A program made the position numbers and the translations under genes. 64,000 bases of DNA. Source: Cristatella mucedo (Eukaryota > Bryozoa > Phylactolaemata > Cristatellidae). The stretch is taken from NCBI GenBank assembly GCA_009760855.2, contig WPIO01000008.1, positions 9,028,501 to 9,092,500 on the forward strand, read 5' to 3'. Each line of letters starts with the position of its first letter. The first letter of the stretch is position 1. The notes below the pieces were generated by a model. That model was not told where the DNA came from and did no database searches. It worked only from the letters and a program-made list of their open reading frames with translations. Positions 60,205 through 64,000 of the stretch are shown piece after piece.

Positions 60205-61497
60205 CTCGACAAAACAGCTCTGCAATGGCTTAGGTACTAGATCAGTGGAAGACTCCAGAGTATTGCCTTGAATGGACAAAGATTATCCGAGGTACCTCTG
60301 AAATATGGGGCACCTCAGGGCTCCCTAATAGGTCCGGTTCTTTTTACGGTTTATACTATCCCTCTTGATGATGTGATTGCCAAGCACAATCTAGGCTTTC
60401 ACTTTCGTGCAGATGACACTCAGTTTTACCTATGCTTTTATCCCTCCCGGCCTTCGAGCACCTCGAATTCTCTCAACTCACTTGCTGCCTGTATTAATGA
60501 CATCCGCACACGGATTACAGCAAAATTTCTAAAACTAAAAGATGGTACAACTAACCTACTAGTTATGAGCTAACTTAGTGTGAGTCAGAAATTGGAAAGG
60601 CTGAAGCTCAAAATTGGCTTAGCCAGCACATCTATTGTTGAATACGCTTGAAATCTAGGTGTCGTGTTCCAAAGTGACCACTCGTTAGACGACCACATCA
60701 GCTCCACAGTCTAATCTGCCTACTTTCAGATACATAGCATCGCTAAAATTCTGGCTTTTATTTAGATAAGGATATCACGTCTAAGTTGGTCCATGCATTC
60801 GTGACATCCCGTCTTGACTTCTGTAACTCGCTGCTTACTGGCCTACTGGAATGGGCAATCAGGCTATTGCAGCTGGTTCAAAACTCTGCAGCTAGGCTTG
60901 TTTGTCGTGAACGTCGCAGTTGCCACATCACACCACTTCTCGCCGACTTGCACTGGCTACCAGTAAAGCAACGGATCGAATTCAAGGTTTTGTCGCTCTC
61001 TTTTAGGTCACTCCATTTAGTGGCTCCAGCCTATCTCTCGAATCTACTGCCCCACCAGGCCCAGCATCGTACCACCTGCTTTTCGGAATCCAACAGTTTA
61101 CCACTACCTCGTACAAGTCTCAAATCCTTCGGAGACCGTGCATTTAGTTCATATGCTCCCAAAGCCTGGAACTTCCTCACGACTTGCTTCAGAACATCCA
61201 GCGACTTGACCACATTTAAAAAGAACTTAAAAACACACCCATTTATGACAGCATTTAGTGTGTCCCTATGATTCGTCCTTGATGTGCTTATGCATGCTGA
61301 CACTGTGTATGCTGCCACTAATCGCATTTGCATGCTTACCGTGTGCATTTCACCCCATAACCATGTTATTCATGTGTTTATCAAGCATGATATTACTCAC
61401 CATTCAATTGCTTTTCCCTTTGCAGCAAATATAAAGCGCCTAGAAAGACATTGAGTTCTCTGAGGGTGCTTTATCAAATGCATTATTATTATTATTA
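60205..61497 (+). mobile_element. L2/CR1-like LINE, copy M (young)
   Basis: Plus-strand, 5'-truncated, 1.29 kb. Frame 60268-60573 has LKYGAPQGSLIGPVLFTVYT and FHFRADDTQFYLCF (Y to R in the catalytic box). A second frame, 60786-61271, is the ORF C-terminus ([38 protein letters not shown], ending TAFSVSL). The tail is CAGCAAATATAAAGCGCC, TAGAAAGACATTGAGTTCTC, TGAGGGTGCTTTATC, (ATT)n. Only about a dozen differences separate its last 710 bp from copy N. Confidence 0.93.
61435..61470 (+). other. Nested stem-loop in the LINE 3' tail (representative copy)
   Basis: AGCGCC at 61435-61440 can pair with GGTGCT at 61465-61470 (GGCGCT in most other copies). An inner AGAGA/TCTCT stem with a 6-nt loop forms in copies reading AGAGATTGAGTTCTCT; here it is AGACA. 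The arrangement recurs in every tail listed and in SINE copy 3, so it is probably the reverse transcriptase's recognition structure. Confidence 0.5.
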
Positions 61498-63079
61498 AAG
61501 CATTCCGACCGCAGCTCCTAAGGAAGATATTCTAAGCATTAGGCTAACAATAACCCCCGGCCATATTGGTGTATCAGGTGTGGTTGCTATGGATGCTTCT
61601 ACCGATGACCTGGTACCGACTGGCCATGCCGATTGAGACTCGTGCCCAGAGCCGCCGTGTGGCCCTTTGTCATCCTTGCTTACTAATGGGAGGCATTCAT
61701 GCATCAGCCAATGTAAGTGCGTCCTGCTTGAGCTTTTTGTTGATTGCCGGCCAGAGCGGTCTAGTGTTTGCTCCGTCATCACATGGGCGGTTCGCATGCT
61801 CTTATAAAAGAGTAAGGTCACGAGGCCTGCTTAGATATATGCAGAGCCGTGAACTAGAGATCGATTGCTTCAAGTTGGTCCGCATCGTCGCAGAGATGGC
61901 TCTAGCCAGAATCACTGTGGAGGTTCTGCTGGTGGTTTTTGTCGGTCTAGACCACGTGGATCTAGCCTTGGCTGGCTACCGTCAGCTTGGTAAGTAAATC
62001 GAGGTGCTTTGCCAAATTGGTCGTATTAGTGTCTATCGACGTCTATAGACGTCTACTTGAGGCGGCGGTGAAACGCCCACGTGGGGCTCCTGCAGCACAG
62101 TCGTTCATCTTTAGAAATGTTAGGTGTTCTTAAATGCACTTGCAATTGTATAGCCACAGACAGTGCAGTACACATCAAAGTACCAGATTATAAAAGAGTT
62201 CCCACAGCACCTGACCCAAGTAAAGGTCAGCGGGAACTGGTGACTGCATGTGATGAATAGCTCAAGCAACAGGCAACTTGATAACGGCCAGTAAGAAATT
62301 CTATTCTAGAAACTATCTATTTTGGGAAATTTTAAGTCTCAGTGTCTTTTAATAAGCTAATAATTAAAGACCGTCCGTGTGAGGAGCCTCAATTGTTTTG
62401 CAACCAGCACATTCCTTAAGTGCGATATCACTGAGGCTTTTATGTCGCGTAACTTAAATTGTCTGTATTGGGACACACTTGAGGAATTCCATTCTGATTG
62501 AGCTCCGTCTTCAAATAAATAGACTGCAAAAATAAATGAGGCGATTTATTACTGATTAAAATTTATTAGAGTGAGCCCTCACAGAATATCTAACCGGATA
62601 CTCACTAACTGGGTGTATTTCTATTGTCCGAAGCCTTTCTTGCTCGTACTCCAGCTCTTTCTTTCTTGCATAGCGGTTACCTGCATCTGCTTTTTCAGCG
62701 TGCAGCAATCGCACCGATCAACTGGCGGCGTTTTGCCAGGACTCTACGTTTTTCTATAAAGAATGATCCCCATCGAAACGAAGTGCTATTGGGCCCAGCA
62801 GCGGCCAGGTGGCGGTCGGCTTCAGTCTGTTTTCAACTGTCAAATGACTGTGCTGACCGCTGTGCAGTATTGCAGTTTTTGGAATGGTGTCCTAATTCTG
62901 TGACCGACTACCGCTGCAATTGTGTTTTCGAGGATATTTGCAAGAAAAAAACTCTTCCATCTTACAAAATTTAATTATCAAGTTTCCAGGCCCCCTGCTT
63001 AAAGCTGTAAATTCAATGAATGGTGGTAAATATGTGGAGAGAGGGCTACAGAGGTGAGGCTAAAATATCCAATAGTTAA
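61498..63079. other. No recognised gene; two open frames of uncertain status
   Basis: A 143-codon plus frame at 61566-61997 ends across a good donor (CTTG|GTAAGT at 61988), with an acceptor-like ATATATGCAG at about 61850. A 116-codon frame at 62624-62974 follows an acceptor-like CTGCTTTTTCAG and ends in a Cys-rich stretch (CFQLSNDCADRC, then EWCPN and YRCNC). Neither matches a family I know; either could be an exon or chance. Confidence 0.2.
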
Positions 63080-63222
63080 AAAATAGTATCGTATTTAGCA
63101 GCCTCATTTGTATAGAAGCATAAGAGCATTAACGGCTATCGCCACGTTTGGATTCCAAGATTCGGTCTCACGACCTCGGTGTGGAGAGCGACTATTTTAC
63201 CTCATGAGCTATCACGGCCCAG
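63080..63222 (-). mobile_element. tRNA-derived SINE, copy 4
   Basis: Minus strand: A box TAGCTCATGAGG (63200-63211), degenerate B box GAGACCGAATC (63159-63169), then GTGGCGATAGCCGTTAATG and TATACAAATGAGGCTGCTAA, shared with the 27.3 kb copy. No LINE-type tail; the end runs into an A/T-rich stretch. Confidence 0.68.
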
Positions 63223-63286
63223 TGAATATGTTTGGATGACAGGCGGGCTGAGCAGACCACATTAAAATGACAGCGGTTTAAGCCTA

Positions 63287-64000
63287 CTTTATTTAGATAA
63301 GGATAACACGTCTAAGTTGGTCCATGCATTCGTGACATCCCGTCTTGACTTCTGTAACTCACTGCTTACTGGCCTACCAGAATGCTCAATCAGGCTATTA
63401 CAGCTGGTTCAAAACTCTGCAGCTAGGCTTGTTTGTCGTGAACGTCGCAGTTGCCACATCACACCACTTCTCGCCGACTTGCACTGGCTACTAGTAAAGC
63501 AACGGATCGAATTCAAGGTTTTGTCGCTCTCTTTTAGGTCACTCCATTTAGTGGCTCCAGCCTATCTCTCGAATCTACTGCCCCACCAGGCCCAGCATCG
63601 TACCACCTGCTTTTCGGAATCCAACAGTTTACCACTACCTCGTACAAGTCTCAAATCCTTCGGAGACCATGCATTTAGTTCATATGCTCCCAAAGCCTGG
63701 AACTTCCTCACGACTTGCTTCAGAACATCCAGCGACTTGACCACATTTAAAAAGAACTTAAAAACACACCCATTTATGACAGCATTTAGTGTGTCCCTAT
63801 GATTCGTCCTTGATGTGCTTATGCATGCTGACACTGTGTATGCTGCCACTAATCACATTTGCATGCTTACCGTGTGCATTTCACCCCATAACCATGTTAT
63901 TCATGTGTTTATCAAGCATGATATTACTCACCATTCAATTGCTTTTCCCTTTGCAGCAAATGTAAAGCGCCTAGAAAGACATTGAGTTCTCTGAGGGTGC
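63287..64000 (+). mobile_element. L2/CR1-like LINE, copy N (young, runs off the window)
   Basis: Begins inside the ORF at the equivalent of 60766 in copy M, with unrelated sequence to its left. Frame 63317-63802 is a complete C-terminal segment with the same coordinates relative to the element as in M (ending TAFSVSL). The tail reaches GAGTTCTCTGAGGGTGC at the window edge. Confidence 0.93.

Overview
The window is metazoan nuclear DNA, probably from an invertebrate; I cannot name the phylum. Spliced exons with GT/AG boundaries, introns of 88 bp to several kb, long di- and trinucleotide microsatellites, many decayed non-LTR retrotransposons, tRNA-derived SINEs and DNA-transposon debris all point that way. 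Nothing looks bacterial, archaeal or viral.

The one host gene I can defend lies on the + strand at about 1.9-11.2 kb, probably reaching 18.8 kb. Four exons (1855-2018, 3396-3578, 3667-3726, 11060-11205) join in phase and encode much of the C-terminal copper domain of a dopamine beta-hydroxylase-like (MOXD1/DBH family) monooxygenase. They include the HxH pair and the EMC methionine expected to bind the catalytic copper. A fifth exon (18713-18833) is phase-compatible but less certain. The N-terminal half of the gene must lie upstream of the window. Its large introns hold most of the repeats between 4.9 and 17.7 kb.

The rest is mainly repeats. The dominant family is an L2/CR1-like LINE with AP-type endonuclease and reverse transcriptase. 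Every copy is 5'-truncated, and the family has a characteristic 3' tail: a small nested hairpin followed by (TTA)n. I find about a dozen bodies or tails: 6.4-7.7, 12.1-17.5 (two nested copies), 21.2-22.6, 27.9-28.5, 29.0-30.8, 33.0, 34.7-36.2, 36.7, 47.3, 52.7, 54.6, 55.6-56.3, 60.2-61.5 and 63.3-64.0 kb. The last two are nearly identical, so they are recent. A tRNA-derived SINE family has four copies (4.9, 22.1, 27.3, 63.1 kb), and one carries the LINE 3' tail.

Other blocks are a 58-bp-unit minisatellite at 30.9-31.5 kb with an isolated related unit at 27.06 kb; a CpG-rich stretch at 33.2-34.7 kb with a (CGG)14 run; a decayed hAT transposase with a BED-type finger at 49.1-49.8 kb; and a tandem segmental repeat at 50.1-54.7 kb in which a LINE insertion appears to have been duplicated with the host unit. 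Large stretches (18.8-21.1, 22.6-27.0, 36.2-49.1, 56.3-60.2 kb) show nothing I can name beyond microsatellites and small repeat fragments.

I did not find a clearly new biological system. The most interesting items are the split monooxygenase gene, the SINE sharing the LINE tail, the nested and doubly tailed LINE insertions, and the 58-bp satellite with its isolated unit.
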